A stretch of DNA of 64,000 bases from Spinacia oleracea. Its lineage: Eukaryota > Streptophyta > Magnoliopsida > Caryophyllales > Amaranthaceae. Below, one piece after another: positions 34,601-45,432 of the stretch; position 1 is the first letter of the stretch, and each line of letters opens with the position of its first letter. Where the stretch lies: NCBI RefSeq assembly GCF_020520425.1, contig NC_079490.1, positions 3,038,001 through 3,102,000 of the forward strand, written 5' to 3'. The notes beneath the pieces are model-generated. The model was not told the origin of the DNA and ran no database searches. It was given only the letters and a program-made list of their open reading frames with translations. Both the position numbers and the translations under genes were made by a program.

Positions 34601-36436
34601 TGGGAATTGTTAAAGTAAAACATAGCATATTTGGCTTTCTGTTCACAAAAACTAACATTACCAAGTTCAATCCAATATAATAGTTGTGCACACTGAAACA
34701 GGCGAACAGCTGAAGAGTGGAAAGGGTGGGGTGGAGAGGGAACATACACGCCAAATAAATAAGCTATTAAAGTTAAAATGAAAGAAAGCTCAAGAGGTCA
34801 AAGCTCTGGATTCTTGAACCACACCAAACACAGATATAATTATAGCCTTATTGAGCTCACAATTTATCCAAAATACAACGCGACTAATTTCCAATTCCAG
34901 ATTACAAAGTTCTACAACCCTACATAAAGAAGATAGCTTAGATCAAAGAAAATGGCATACCAACACCAGAGCCTAACTCAATAACAGAAAGTCCTTGAAG
35001 CATCTCAGCATTTTTCGACAGGTATTCATTCAACAGCACCGCTCCAGGCCACACCAGTTGGCCAGTCAGATCAAAATCAGCTGCCCCAAAACATACCAAT
35101 TTCAGTATTACTTCTCCATGGTACATTTAAAAATTACCAATAGAATTCTAATCAAGTAATCAGGCTTTGATTTTTGAAATAGATTATGCGTAATTGCAGC
35201 ACATAAATGTAACTGATCAACATCAAAATGGTTATTTTCTTGCAAATTCCTGAAAACCCATTTCATTAAACCAACTATTGAAAGCAAATTTACTCACTTC
35301 AACCTAAATGAAGGCAAAATAGCTCAAAAAAATAAATTGTTCTTACAAAATTGTTTGCAATTCCAGAACATTTTACCCAATAGTGTAATCAACCAACAAC
35401 AGTTGAAGTTTTGCACAATAAGTTGTAAAATCACACAAAACTCAACTGATAATATTAACAATTGGAAGTGAATTTACTCACTTCAACCTAAATGAAGGCA
35501 AAATAGCTCAGAAAATTAAATTGTTCTTAAAAAATTGTTTGCAACAGCAGAACATTTTACCCAATTGTGTAATCAACCAACATCAATTGAAGTGTTGCAC
35601 AATAAGTTGTAAGATCACACAAAACCCAATTGATGATATTAACAATTGGAAGTGAATTTACTCACTTCAACCTAAATGAAGGCAAAATAGCTCAGAAAAT
35701 TAAATTGTTCTTAAAAAATTGTTTGCAACTGCAGAACATTTTACCCAATTGTGTAATCAACCAACATCAATTGAAGTGTTGTACAATAAGTTGTAAGATC
35801 ACACAAAACCCAATTGATAATATTAACAATTGGAAGTGAATTTACTCACTTCAACCTAAATGAAGGCAAAATAGCTCAGAAAATTAAATTGTTCTTAAAA
35901 AATGTTTGCAACTGCAGAACATTTTACCCAATTGTGTAATCAACCAACATCAATTGAAGTGTTGCACAATAAGTTGTAAGATCACACAAAACCCAATTGA
36001 TAATATTAACAATTGGAAGTGAATTTACTCACTTCAACCTAAATGAAGGCAAAATAGCTCAGAAAATTAAATTGTTCTTAAAAAATTGTTTGCAATTGCA
36101 GAAAATTTTACCCAATAGTGTAATCAACCAACATCAATTGAAGTTTTGCACAATAAGTTGTAAAATCACACAAAAACCCAGTTGATAAAATTAACAATTG
36201 GAAGTGAATTTACTCACTTGAAGCTGAATGAAGGCAGTATAGCTCAAGAACTTGAGACCCAAATGTGAAAGTGGTCAATTGGTAACTGCAAAATCAAATT
36301 AATTTACATAATTGATTCAACATTCAGCAATATCAGTTGATAGATTAATAGATAGAGAGGGAGAGAAGGGTTACTTGTCATTGATGAAGAATGATTCGTC
36401 CAAACAAACAATATCATCTTCCTCTTCTCCTTCCAT
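31657..36436 (-). CDS. METTL21/Methyltransf_16-type protein methyltransferase, 8 exons
   Basis: Exons in gene order are 36436-36375, 36285-36218, 35080-34961, 34220-34147, 34038-33984, 33900-33799, 33524-33413 and 31777-31657. They total 714 nt, giving 237 residues plus TAG, and all phases agree. The start is MEGEEEDDIV. The protein shows the family's order: DLTGQLVWPGA (46-56), SAM-binding motif I IELGSGVG (77-84), the acidic post-I strand LMTDHSDEVLK (98-108), the family motif FDLILGADICFQQ (152-164) and GYVSRAK near 191-197. Such enzymes transfer methyl from SAM to lysines of partner proteins; the substrate here is unknown. Introns are unusual: one is AT-AC (33798-33525), one GC-AG (34146-34039). 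Intron 2 holds a tandem array and intron 7 a MULE and a local duplication. Confidence 0.87.
31934..32255. repeat. Two-copy tandem duplication (about 160 bp) in methyltransferase intron 7
   Basis: The segment with CATAAGAGAGTCATTTTTA, ATACCAAGTATA, GGGGGAAATGAGT and AAGCTTTTCTACA occurs at about 31934-32092 and again at about 32099-32255. The MULE at 32256 was inserted at the end of the second copy, since its target duplication TTCTACAAA is the unit's own end. Confidence 0.75.
32256..33005. mobile_element. Mutator-like element (750 bp) with gene-like cargo, possible Pack-MULE
   Basis: The terminal inverted repeats are about 100 bp and nearly perfect (from GGATTAATTACTTTTAATAA inward). The flanking 9-bp duplication TTCTACAAA at 32247-32255 and 33006-33014 is the Mutator mark. 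The unique core holds a plus-strand frame with ATG at 32578 (MAFHGSLARRLAIRTLMFAL), a basic and then hydrophobic N-terminus, ending at 32779. It looks like a captured host gene 5' end. I cannot name the donor gene. It lies in intron 7 of the methyltransferase, antisense to it. Confidence 0.85.
33525..33798 (-). other. AT-AC U12-type intron of the methyltransferase gene
   Basis: On the minus strand the intron opens ATATCCTGA after exon ...GATATTT and closes TTTATAC before exon GCTTCCAACAA. A branch site CCTTGAC (33540-33534) places its A ten bases before the 3' end. These three signals match the minor spliceosome's AT-AC class (ATATCCTT, TTCCTTRAC, AC). Splicing here gives GADICFQQSS, the conserved family sequence. 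No GT-AG alternative restores it. Confidence 0.85.
35283..36219 (-). repeat. 184-bp tandem array copying exon 2 of the methyltransferase
   Basis: The segment TACTCACTTC occurs at 35291, 35475, 35659, 35843 and 36026 and its parent TACTCACTTG at 36211, a period of 183-185 bp. On the minus strand each unit has a stretch like the end of exon 2 (GCCTTCATTTAGGTTGAA against the true GCCTTCATTCAGCTTCAA) followed by the donor GTGAGTAAATTCAC. Two units (35729-35734 and 35912-35917) also keep a CTGCAG acceptor about 63 bases upstream. The array therefore lies in intron 2 and repeats exon-like pieces with splice sites. Confidence 0.85.
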
Positions 36437-39429
36437 TGTTAGGTTTTTGATTTTCCCTCCACAGAGATAGAACCCTATTCTTCAGAAAAATACTGGGTAC
36501 GAGAATTAGCTTTCTTCGATTTTTTGAAGTTTGGATGCTACTTGAATCCATATTCGTTTCATTTCGGCCCATGATCAGCTATGTAACTATGTTTGAATTT
36601 TGAGGGGAAAAATTAGTGCGTTCATTAATTAAGGGATACTTTGTCCGTGAATATATAAGAACGTATTTCACTGTGACAACTGTTCTCCCATTATTTGTTA
36701 TAAATTGGACGTCACTAACTTAGCTAAGTGATGGCAACGGAGTTCTCATCGCTTTTGACATGAGACCAATCAACAAAGGAATAATATGTGCTAACTTCTA
36801 AAACATCCTCAAGTATAGAATCAGGTCTGGAGAATAAGTTAAAACATCACTCAATCTGGTCACCATGCTCCGACAATCTGATTCAAGAATAACTCTCGAC
36901 AACCCGTACCTACGAGCGAGCTTGGTAGCAAATAAGATGGCCTTGCATTATGTTATGTCTGGTGGTCGATCAACTTCCTCGCATACGCCTGACTCCGACA
37001 AATAGCGTTATGTTTGAATTTTGTTCTTGATATATTTAAACTTTTCTTAAATGAAAAGCCTGTTTACCATCATCTTGATTTTGTTGTATACAAAATAATG
37101 TTTCAAATTGTTCTCTTGAGTTTTTTTTCCCCCTAATAAAACAATGAACAAACTGAGATATGAGAAACTTAGTTTGACTGGTTAGAACTTAGAACTATGA
37201 GTGACCAACACAAGCTACCTTATCAATAATTTATGGAATTGAATCGAAAGTTGATTCTTGAAAATGAAATCGGAATGTTCCCAAGTCATCCCGACCTATA
37301 GCAGACTCAATAGCAGAGATTGAACCCTAACGTTGTGAACTTGAGATTGAAAGCTGGAATCTTTTCTAGATGGTCAAGCAACTTGTGCACCACTGCAACA
37401 CTATGGAAATAATTAGCCAATATGTAAAACCGCAACATCATGGTCTTTATTACTTTTCCACTTTTTTCCACAAGACATAGTAAATTAGGAGGAAGTATTT
37501 ACACATATCTGATATGTGTAACCCAACACATATCTGACTCAAAAGAAAAGATAAAATAAAAAGTAAAGTGATTTTGGGGGAAAATGAAATTGAATAGCGA
37601 AAGACAAATGACATCTCTGCCAAGTTGGACCATGTGACGTGGAAAGAAGGGAGCTTCACCCCAAAACAAAATTTGTCTCCTTTCCCCCAAATCGTCTTCT
37701 TCTCCCCCAATTCACTTGTTCTTCTTCTTCCCCAATTCACCTTATCTTCATCAATTCTAACCTATTGATGAACAAAAACAAACAAATTTAAACCACAATA
37801 AAATTAGCTTCCGAATTATGGACGGAATAATTTTTTTGCGATGAGTTCGAGAGAAATAGATGCTGAAACTGGACGATTATCAGGCTAAATATAGTTGCAT
37901 TCCACAATTTAGATAGTGCCATTCCAATTAAGAAAGTACCATTTATACTTTATAAAGTACCATTTCAATGTATAAAGTACCATTTCTTATTAAAAAACTA
38001 CCATTCATATTTACAAATTCAACGTCATTTTACCTGAATTTTGCACTCTGAGATTAACTAATTACGAAACTTTTGGGAATAATCCAACAACATTACCATT
38101 AAACAATAACACTCCGATACATTACACACGAAAAAATCCATTAAACAATCACATTAACAAATTTTCAGATCGACTCAACCAATTTTTCAATTCAATAAAA
38201 AAATTGAAAACTTAGGGAATTACCTTCAAATGAAAAAGACCCACAAAAATCTGAGTATAATCACACTTCTGAGGAGAATCACACTTTAGAGAAGAGTAGA
38301 TCTGAGCTTCAACAAGGAGAAGAGGTTGGAGGAGAGAGAAGAGAGAAGAGAGAAATGAGGGAGATGAGAGAGATTGACGAAAGATTCGAGAGAGCAAGCA
38401 GAGACTAATGCCACGCTGGAAAACATTACCCACCAACAACCAACACACATGGATTTCATTAAACAAGTCAGCATTTTCAAATTTAGGATGAAGTTACCAA
38501 CATACCCCTGATATGTTTTTCTTGGTGCATGTCTGATAGCCGCTGCAAAAACCTCGTAAATTAGAGGAGTAATACACTAAAGTAGATGCAATTTGACTTA
38601 AATACAAGTCAACATTTAATGTCAATTGAAATGGCAAGGGACTGGCTTTTTAAGGAGCTCACAATCTTTGAATTGATGCATATTCTCCTCACCTCTTCTT
38701 TGTCATGAAGTGTATAGTTAAGGGGAAGTATTGAGTTTCACTTAAGTTACTTTTCTCATTTATATTTTAATATACATAGACCTTTTTTTAGGGAATATTT
38801 TAATATACATAGACAAGGTTTCACTTAAATCACATTTCTCATTTATATTTCAATATACATAGACAAAAAAAAGTAGCTTTAAAATTTTGAAAAGTAAGAA
38901 ATATTTCTTCCGCGACTGATGTAACACACGAAATAACCTTCTCTGGATGTCAAGTTAAAACATCTTAAACATTTATTTTTAAAAAAGTAAGAAATTTTGA
39001 TTTTCATGGCTTTGCCGCTCACTAAAACAAAAAAATATAAGTCTTGTTTGACAGTCAACTATTTAACATGGTATTTAGTTATTTTAATTTGCTGATTCCC
39101 AGTCAACCACTCATACGATACTCCATACTACATATTATAAGGTAACTTTCCTAGAAATACCAAATGACGAATTCAACTTAAATATTCCTTAAAAGTCACA
39201 TAATAATATTATAACATCAAGAGTAATTGACTTAAAAAAGCAAAAGAATAAATGGAATTGAAGAAATTGACCAACTTCCAACTAAAAACTACCCACCCAC
39301 CAATTTCCCTCCCTTTCTTAACTTCTTTGGTCATCAAAGGTTGAATTTTTAATTGAAAAATACAAGTCAAGTGTCTCAAATCACAAACCTTTAAATTGGG
39401 ACAAAGTATTTTTCCTACCACAAGAATCA
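36437..39429. other. Intergenic between divergent genes, no supported gene
   Basis: The first 150 bases would hold the methyltransferase leader and promoter. 37840-38000 has repeated TACCATTT words. 38220-38480 on the minus strand is a CT-rich leader-like stretch with a donor-like GAAGGTAATT, possibly a captured gene leader, but no exon follows. 39400-39545 is the pyrimidine-rich start of the HMG-CoA lyase leader region. Confidence 0.5.
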
Positions 39430-41025
39430 CTCTCACACCTTTCAACAATCAAGAATCAACACACAATTTTCAATTTTTTTCCATTTCTCTCTCAAAAATA
39501 GTTTTAGTTTCTCTCTCTACATCTCATTTTCTACAACAAACACCAAGAACGATTTATGAGCAGCTAGCTCCCTTTACATGTTTGTTGTATCTTTAATTAT
39601 TATTATCAATTTTTCTTCTCTTTCTCAACTACCCACAAAAATTTGATCAAAAAAATTGAATATTATTGAATTTTAGTGGAAAAAAGCAAAAAGCAAAAGA
39701 GGAAGACAATTCCCCTTTTTTCCCTGAAAAATCTAGGGTATTCAGTTCAATTTTGGGTTTTTTGACTCAATTTCAGGTTTGTTTTTAGTTGAATTTTATG
39801 GGTATTTTTCTTGTTTTGTTGATCTTGTTTATTTGATTGGGAACAGAGGATCAAGAAAGATAATGAAATTAGGGTCACGAATTGGGGAAAACCCTTTTTA
39901 CTTTATTTCTGGTAAAATTGGTACTCGAATTCAGCAATTTAGGGCTTTAATTACATTTTTCTGTTATTTTACCGTGGAATTGACTGAAATTGGAACTGGG
40001 TTATCTGAATTCCTCTGTTTTTTTCACAAGTTCAGCTCAAATGGAAGTTGTTCTTAAAATTGCTGGGTTTTACTTGTTCATATAGTTGTTGGGTTGGATT
40101 TGATGTCAATGTTTACAGTACTGGCACACCAATTAAGTAGTTATTGACGAATTTTGGTATACACATTGTCATTTTGGTAGATTCTTCGGTTTTCCTTAAA
40201 ATGTTAGGTTGATCTTGAACTAACTATGTTAGAGTTCATTTAAGTTGGTTAATTCCAATTTTGGCAATAAATTGGAAAACTATGTTTAAATGTGTCTAGC
40301 ATTGAACAAACTGAATGTGATTTTAAGTGCAAGATACTTCCTCCATTCTAAATTAATTGCAACACTGCGAATTTTGCCCTATTCATATACTTCTACAGTT
40401 CTACAAAAGTGTTTTGATCACGTAAATTTTACTATTGCTTAATAAACAATTCACATAGACTGTGCAATATATTAGAGTTCATTTAAGTTGATTGATTCCG
40501 GTTTTGGCAATAAATTGAAAAATTGTGTTTGAATGTGCTTATGTTGAGCAAACCAAATGTGCTTTTGAGTGCAAGTTACTTCCTCCGTTCTATATTAATT
40601 GGAACAATGCGACTTTTTCTCTATTCATATACTCCTATAGTTCTACTTACTAACTTTGACCACATATTTTTACTATCGGTTAATAAACCATTCACATGGA
40701 GTGTGCATTATAATTGTTGGTTGACTTATTTTTCTTAACAAGCTAACAAAAAAGTACTGTAGTACTAGTTTCTGGTGAAGTGATCCTGGTCCATTTCTAT
40801 GATTGTAGCATTTGTGGGATTTATTGGATTTATTCTGTTTGATCATACTTAGCTGATTTATTTCCTTAGACAAGTTAGTGCACCTTTCTTCAATGTTTGC
40901 GGAATGCGAGGTTTGTAACCTATAGACAAGATGCTAACAATCTCAAACATGGCTTATTTGAAGTATCTATGGAGAAATTTTGTTTAGATATTTAAATTTT
41001 TTTCTTTTCCCACATGTACTTTCAG
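39430..41025 (+). promoter_or_regulatory. Probable 5' leader with intron of the HMG-CoA lyase gene
   Basis: A CT-rich stretch (39470-39530, TTTCTCTCTC words) looks like a plant transcription start and leader. The coding exon begins at an acceptor TACTTTCAG (41017-41025) one base before the ATG, so at least one intron lies in the leader. Its donor is not fixed. A tandem duplication of about 240 bp sits within it (40228-40470 and 40471-40710). Confidence 0.45.
40228..40710. repeat. Two-copy tandem duplication (about 240 bp)
   Basis: Both copies run from TTAGAGTTCATTTAAGTTG through TTTTGGCAATAAATTG to ACTTCCTCC(A/G)TTCT and CTATTCATATACT, then end near TTAATAAAC(A/C)ATTCACAT. They differ at many positions, so the duplication is not recent. 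The ACTTCCTCC part looks like a single MITE end. Confidence 0.7.
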
Positions 41026-41026
41026 A

Positions 41027-44000
41027 ATGTCGAGTTTGGAGGAACCCCTCAGGTTTTCATCTGGTTCATGTCGGCCACGAGGAGAGGATTTGGGCATGGG
41101 AGCTCGTTGGATTGAAGGAAGCAGGTGCAGCACATCCAACAGTTGCAGGTCAGTGTTCTTTAAGGGCTCATTTATAATACTCCCTCCGTTCCTTTTTGTT
41201 CTTAACTTTTGGTATTACGCACGCGATTTAGCGACTAATTAATGTGCATTAAGATTCTTCTACTTTTTTTTACTTAAACAAGGCAAATTACGTTCTTTAT
41301 AATGTTTTCACTTTTATCAAAAATCCGACACTAAGAAAATGAGAAAGATTTAATTGCCCAATGGAAAAACGTGAGAGATTAAATGACCCAATCAATTTAA
41401 TTGGTTAAAATAATATTTGGACACAAAGTTTGATAGAATATTAAGGCATTTATGTGATATTATAAAAGGAAATGTAAAGAACAAAACGGGACACCCAAAA
41501 TGGAATATGTAAAGAACAAAAAGGGACTGAGGGAGTATTATCTTATATGCAAATCTTTGTTTGTGGCGGAGTTTTACATTCGATGTGCTTCTTAATTTTG
41601 TTGCAGTGAGGATACCGAAGATTATATGGGAGAAGCTTTTCTATGGGGGAGGAAAAGTAGGGAGTCCCATGGTAACTCTTTCAGCTGGAGAAGCTTAAGC
41701 TTAGGTAGAAATCATATGACTTATGTAAATCATGACAAGTGCACTGGTGCCAAAAGGAGTAAGGTAATTGGATACTTTGTTCATCTATTCTTCGAGTTCT
41801 AGTATTTTGTAGCTGTAAATCTGTAATGCAAGTCTTTCGCAGTAAGCGTTTGGCAATCATTTTATTCGTGACGTGAATTTGGTATATGGATTCCTTTTCA
41901 TCCGGGAGTTGCTTGAGTTTTGTCAATTTGCTTCATTGATTTTTCCTTTTTCTTATGGACTTTTGTTTCCCGTGGCATTCAAACTTTTTGCAGGTTACAA
42001 ATGGCATACCAAATTATGTGAAGATCGTGGAGGTTGGTCCGAGAGATGGACTCCAAAATGAGAAGAACATGGTGCCTACTCATGTAAAGGTTGAGTTGAT
42101 CCATAGACTAGTTTCTGCTGGATTATCTGTTGTTGAGGCAACAAGTTTTGTCTCGCCCAAATGGGTACCTCAGGTATCTTATCTTCCCTTTTTCTCAGTG
42201 ATTTGTACTTATTAGGCCCCGTTTAGGGATGTCAACGAGCCGAGCCGAGCCGAGCCGAGCCGAGTATTTGGTTGTTCGAGCTAAGCTTGATAAGATATTT
42301 CTAAGCTCGAGCTCGAGCCGAGCTTAATCGAGCTTTCATTCCCTTGTTCGAGCTCGGCTCGTTAAATTTTTTCATTGTTCGAGCTTAGCTCACGAGTAGC
42401 TCGTTTAAATTCAAGCTCGAGCCGAGCCGCACTATATCAATATAAACAAGCTTTTCACAAACGAGCCTCGATAAACGAGCAACATCGAATTTAATCTTCG
42501 GTATATATCAATAAACGTAATATTATTTTAAAAATTTAAAAAATAACTAATTCAAACAATTTTTTTGCATAGTATACTTACTAATACTATTTAATAATCT
42601 CATAAAATAAAGGTATTCTAAAAATTGAAGTCTAACAAAATAGGTGCAACTTAGTTCTAACTTTAAATTCGAGCTTGAATGAGCTTTAAACGAGCTTATA
42701 AACGAACACGGACGAGCTTATGAACGAACATGAATGGGCTGTTCGCGAACCTAAACGAGTTGAACACCAAGTTGTTCGAGCTAGCATCATTATTAAACGA
42801 GCTTCAAAATTTTGTTCGAACTCGTTTATTTATTAATGATCGAGATTTGACCGAGCTTGTTCACGAGTTGTTCACGAACATATCAGCTCGTTGACATCCT
42901 TAGCCCCGTTCGGTATCACGGCCAGTTTCCATTTTTTGGTTTTGTAAGTCATATGATTTAGATTGAATCATGAACTTAAAAAATAGTCATACCTATCGTA
43001 ATCATGTTGATTTTGAAAACTAGCAACAAAATCTGGAAACAAAAATGATATACTGAACAGAAAATTGTTCAATTCCCGGGATATTCTTGTAAACCTTCTT
43101 TTGTTTTGCAGCTCTCAGATGCGAAAGATGTTATGAAAGAAGTTTGCAATGTGGATGGTGCTCGTCTTCCTGTGTTGACCCCAAATTTAAAAGTGAGTGA
43201 TTTTCAAGGTTGATATCTGTACTTAATAGGAATTCACATGAATAGTTCTATAGACCTGTTTCTTGTATTCCGTTTCCAGGGATATGAAGCAGCTATAGCA
43301 GCTGGTGCTAAGGAAATTGCTGTTTTTGCATCCGCTTCAGAATCCTTCTCAAAGTCGAATATAAACTGTAGCATTGATGAAAGTCTTGTTCGTTATCGTG
43401 CTGTTGTCTCTGCTGCTAAAAAACTCTCAATTCCAGTTCGTGGGTATGCTCTATACCTCTGGTCTGAAAATTTTGCAATGTTCGTAAAATGTTGACATAT
43501 TTACATAAGGAAAATTTGCAAATTACTACCTAGGTCTTTAGTTACAAATTACCACCTAGTTTGTTAAAAGTTGTCAATTACACCATCTAAGTGTTTAGTT
43601 ATTGTTGTCAATTACTACCTTAGCTCATATTTCGGCTAATTAGTCACTAATCATATCATAATCAACTGGTTAAATGCTGTCTGTTTTGCTTTAGTTCATC
43701 TGATTTGAAGATCATTCTTTTTCTATACATGCTATTGGATTTGACCAGGTTACTGAACAGGCGAACACATTTCTCTTTCTAGTTTATCGAATACCGATGC
43801 TAAATATGAAGATAATTTTGTAGGTATGTTTCATGTGTTGTTGGTTGCCCGGTAGAAGGGCCGATTCCTCCTGCAAAGGTGGCATATGTAGCCAAGGAAC
43901 TGTATGCCATGGGCTGCTTCGAAATCTCTCTAGGTGATACTATTGGCACCGGAACACCAGGTAATGTTGTTGTTATCTGAGCTATCTTTCTTCTCAACCT

Positions 44001-45432
44001 AGAAACGTCTTCCGTTCTTATTTAGATGACACAATTTGACTTTAGCACTATTTATACACTGTCCTTTGACCGGGTTTTGTTATTTACGCGCAAGATAAAA
44101 TGTAGTCACGTGAGATCTTTGAATCGTCTTGATAAATGTTTTCAAACGATCAACTTTTTATAATTTTTCCTTTTACAAAATTAAAGATATTAATGATAGA
44201 AAATGTGCATTGACAAAGGTGACTAAAGAATTGTGTCAACTAAATAAGAATGGAGGAAGTATCATGCAACTCAACATGGGTGTGAGTATTGGATATTGGT
44301 ACAAATCTAAGTGTCAGACACGTTAATGCTCAAAATTTCACGGGGATAAGACAAAATGAATAGTCGGTGTGAATATGGAGTAGTTTTCTACATCTCCGTT
44401 GATACCTGGACTTAGATTGACAACTTTGTAATTGTTATTCAGACTTGAATAATCCTCATTGTCATTTATGTTCTTTCTTTTCTTGCAGGTACTGTAATTC
44501 CCATGCTCGAAGCTGTAATGGCTGTTGTTCCTGTTGAGAAGCTCGCTGTGCATTTCCATGATACTTATGGACAATCTCTTCCAAACATTTTGGTGTCTCT
44601 TCAGGTGAGTTCAGATCTTTATCTGTTTTCTACTGCATAATGTTTGATGTGTTTAATTTAGGTAAGACTTAGGCTCCGTTTGGTAGGGTGTAAAGTGTTT
44701 TCAAGGAAAACGATTTTCCCCATTTCAATCATTTTACGTTGTTTGGATTGGCAAGGGAGGGAAAAACAAATTAACATAACTCCCTCGAAGGTGGAAAAAA
44801 CTGTTCCACTTGAAAGGGAGGGAAGCCACTTTTCCACCTTTCTTCCTTACCTCCTCTCCTTTCTTCCCCTCAATCTTCACCATTTACTCCCATTTCTTTT
44901 TAAGGAACCAAACAAAGGAAAACTGATTTGCAATTATGTTTTCCCTTGGAAAATCATTTTACACTGGAAACATTTTACACCAAACCAAACGGAGCCTTAG
45001 GCTTTTGTTCTTTCAGCCGAGTTTTCCTTGACTAAACTTATCTGAACTTACCTGAACTTATGAGTTATGATCCCTTCTGAGATTTTTCGTACCATTTGCT
45101 AGTTCAATTCTTACGGCATGTTCTTTCCGAACTTATCCTAAACTTATCTGAACTTATCTGACGTTTTTTTTCTTTCCGAACAGATGGGAATCAGTACACT
45201 CGATTCCTCGGTAGCAGGACTTGGTGGATGCCCATATGCAAAGGGAGCATCAGGAAATGTTGCAACAGAAGATGTGGTATACATGCTTCATGGACTCGGC
45301 ATCACCACTAATGTAGACCTAGGCAAGCTGCTGTCTGCTGGCGAGTTCATCTGCAAGCATTTGGGTCGGGTTTCTGGTTCTAAAACTGCTATCGCGTTGG
45401 GCCGAGCAACCTATGATACCTCTAAGATGTGA
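41027..45432 (+). CDS. HMGCL: Hydroxymethylglutaryl-CoA lyase, mitochondrial, 8 coding exons
   Basis: The enzyme cleaves HMG-CoA to acetoacetate and acetyl-CoA, the last step of leucine breakdown in mitochondria. Exons are 41027-41148, 41607-41763, 41994-42173, 43112-43192, 43280-43443, 43824-43960, 44489-44604 and 45184-45432. All introns are GT-AG and the phases close on 401 residues. The start MSSLEEPL matches plant homologs. Residues 1-93 are a Ser/Arg-rich targeting region. The TIM barrel follows, with [10 protein letters not shown] (108-117; catalytic Arg110 and metal Asp111), the two metal histidines in HFHD (302 and 304), and the signature [13 protein letters not shown] with catalytic Cys335. 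All key residues are present, so it should be active. Several MITEs lie in its introns but none touches an exon. Confidence 0.95.
41180..41535. mobile_element. Stowaway-type MITE in HMGCL intron 1
   Basis: The ends CTCCCTCCGTTCCTTTTTGT and complement ACAAAAAGGGACTGAGGGAG are inverted. TA flanks are at 41178-41179 and 41536-41537. It is 356 bp and has no coding sequence. Confidence 0.85.
42215..43060. mobile_element. Older MITE split by the hAT insertion
   Basis: Taking away the hAT element leaves GGCCCCGTT joined to CGGTATCACGGCC, and the other end near 43050 reads GATATACTGAACAG, a worn inverted partner. The inside resembles the MITE at 55495-55714 (TTTTGGTTTTGTAAGTCATATGA), so both belong to one family. 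Confidence 0.6.
42224..42902. mobile_element. hAT-type non-autonomous element (679 bp) in HMGCL intron 3
   Basis: The ends TAGGGATGTCAACGAG and CTCGTTGACATCCTTA are inverted copies with one mismatch. A perfect 8-bp duplication GCCCCGTT flanks it at 42216-42223 and 42903-42910, the hAT hallmark. The body is rich in GAGCC and GAGCT words, with no gene. Confidence 0.9.
44007..44262. mobile_element. Degenerate MITE in HMGCL intron 6
   Basis: The inverted ends CTTCCGTTCTTATTTAGATG and its partner (read inward from 44260 as CTTCCTCCATTCTTATTTAG) agree over about 30 bp with several mismatches. The terminal CTTCC resembles worn Stowaway ends. Confidence 0.6.
44672..44996. mobile_element. PIF/Harbinger-type (Tourist-like) MITE in HMGCL intron 7
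   Basis: The ends GGCTCCGTTTGGTAGGGTGT and complement CAAACCAAACGGAGCC are inverted. A TTA duplication is at 44669-44671 and 44997-44999. It is 325 bp. Confidence 0.85.

Noticed and set aside
35283-36219. CRISPR-like regular repeats
   Set aside because: The 184-bp units are whole tandem duplicates without unique spacers, in a plant gene intron.
37450-38540. A possible captured-gene transposon (stem-like ACACATATCTGATATGTGT and near direct repeats GTAAATTAGAGGA)
   Set aside because: No consistent inverted ends or target duplications could be matched.
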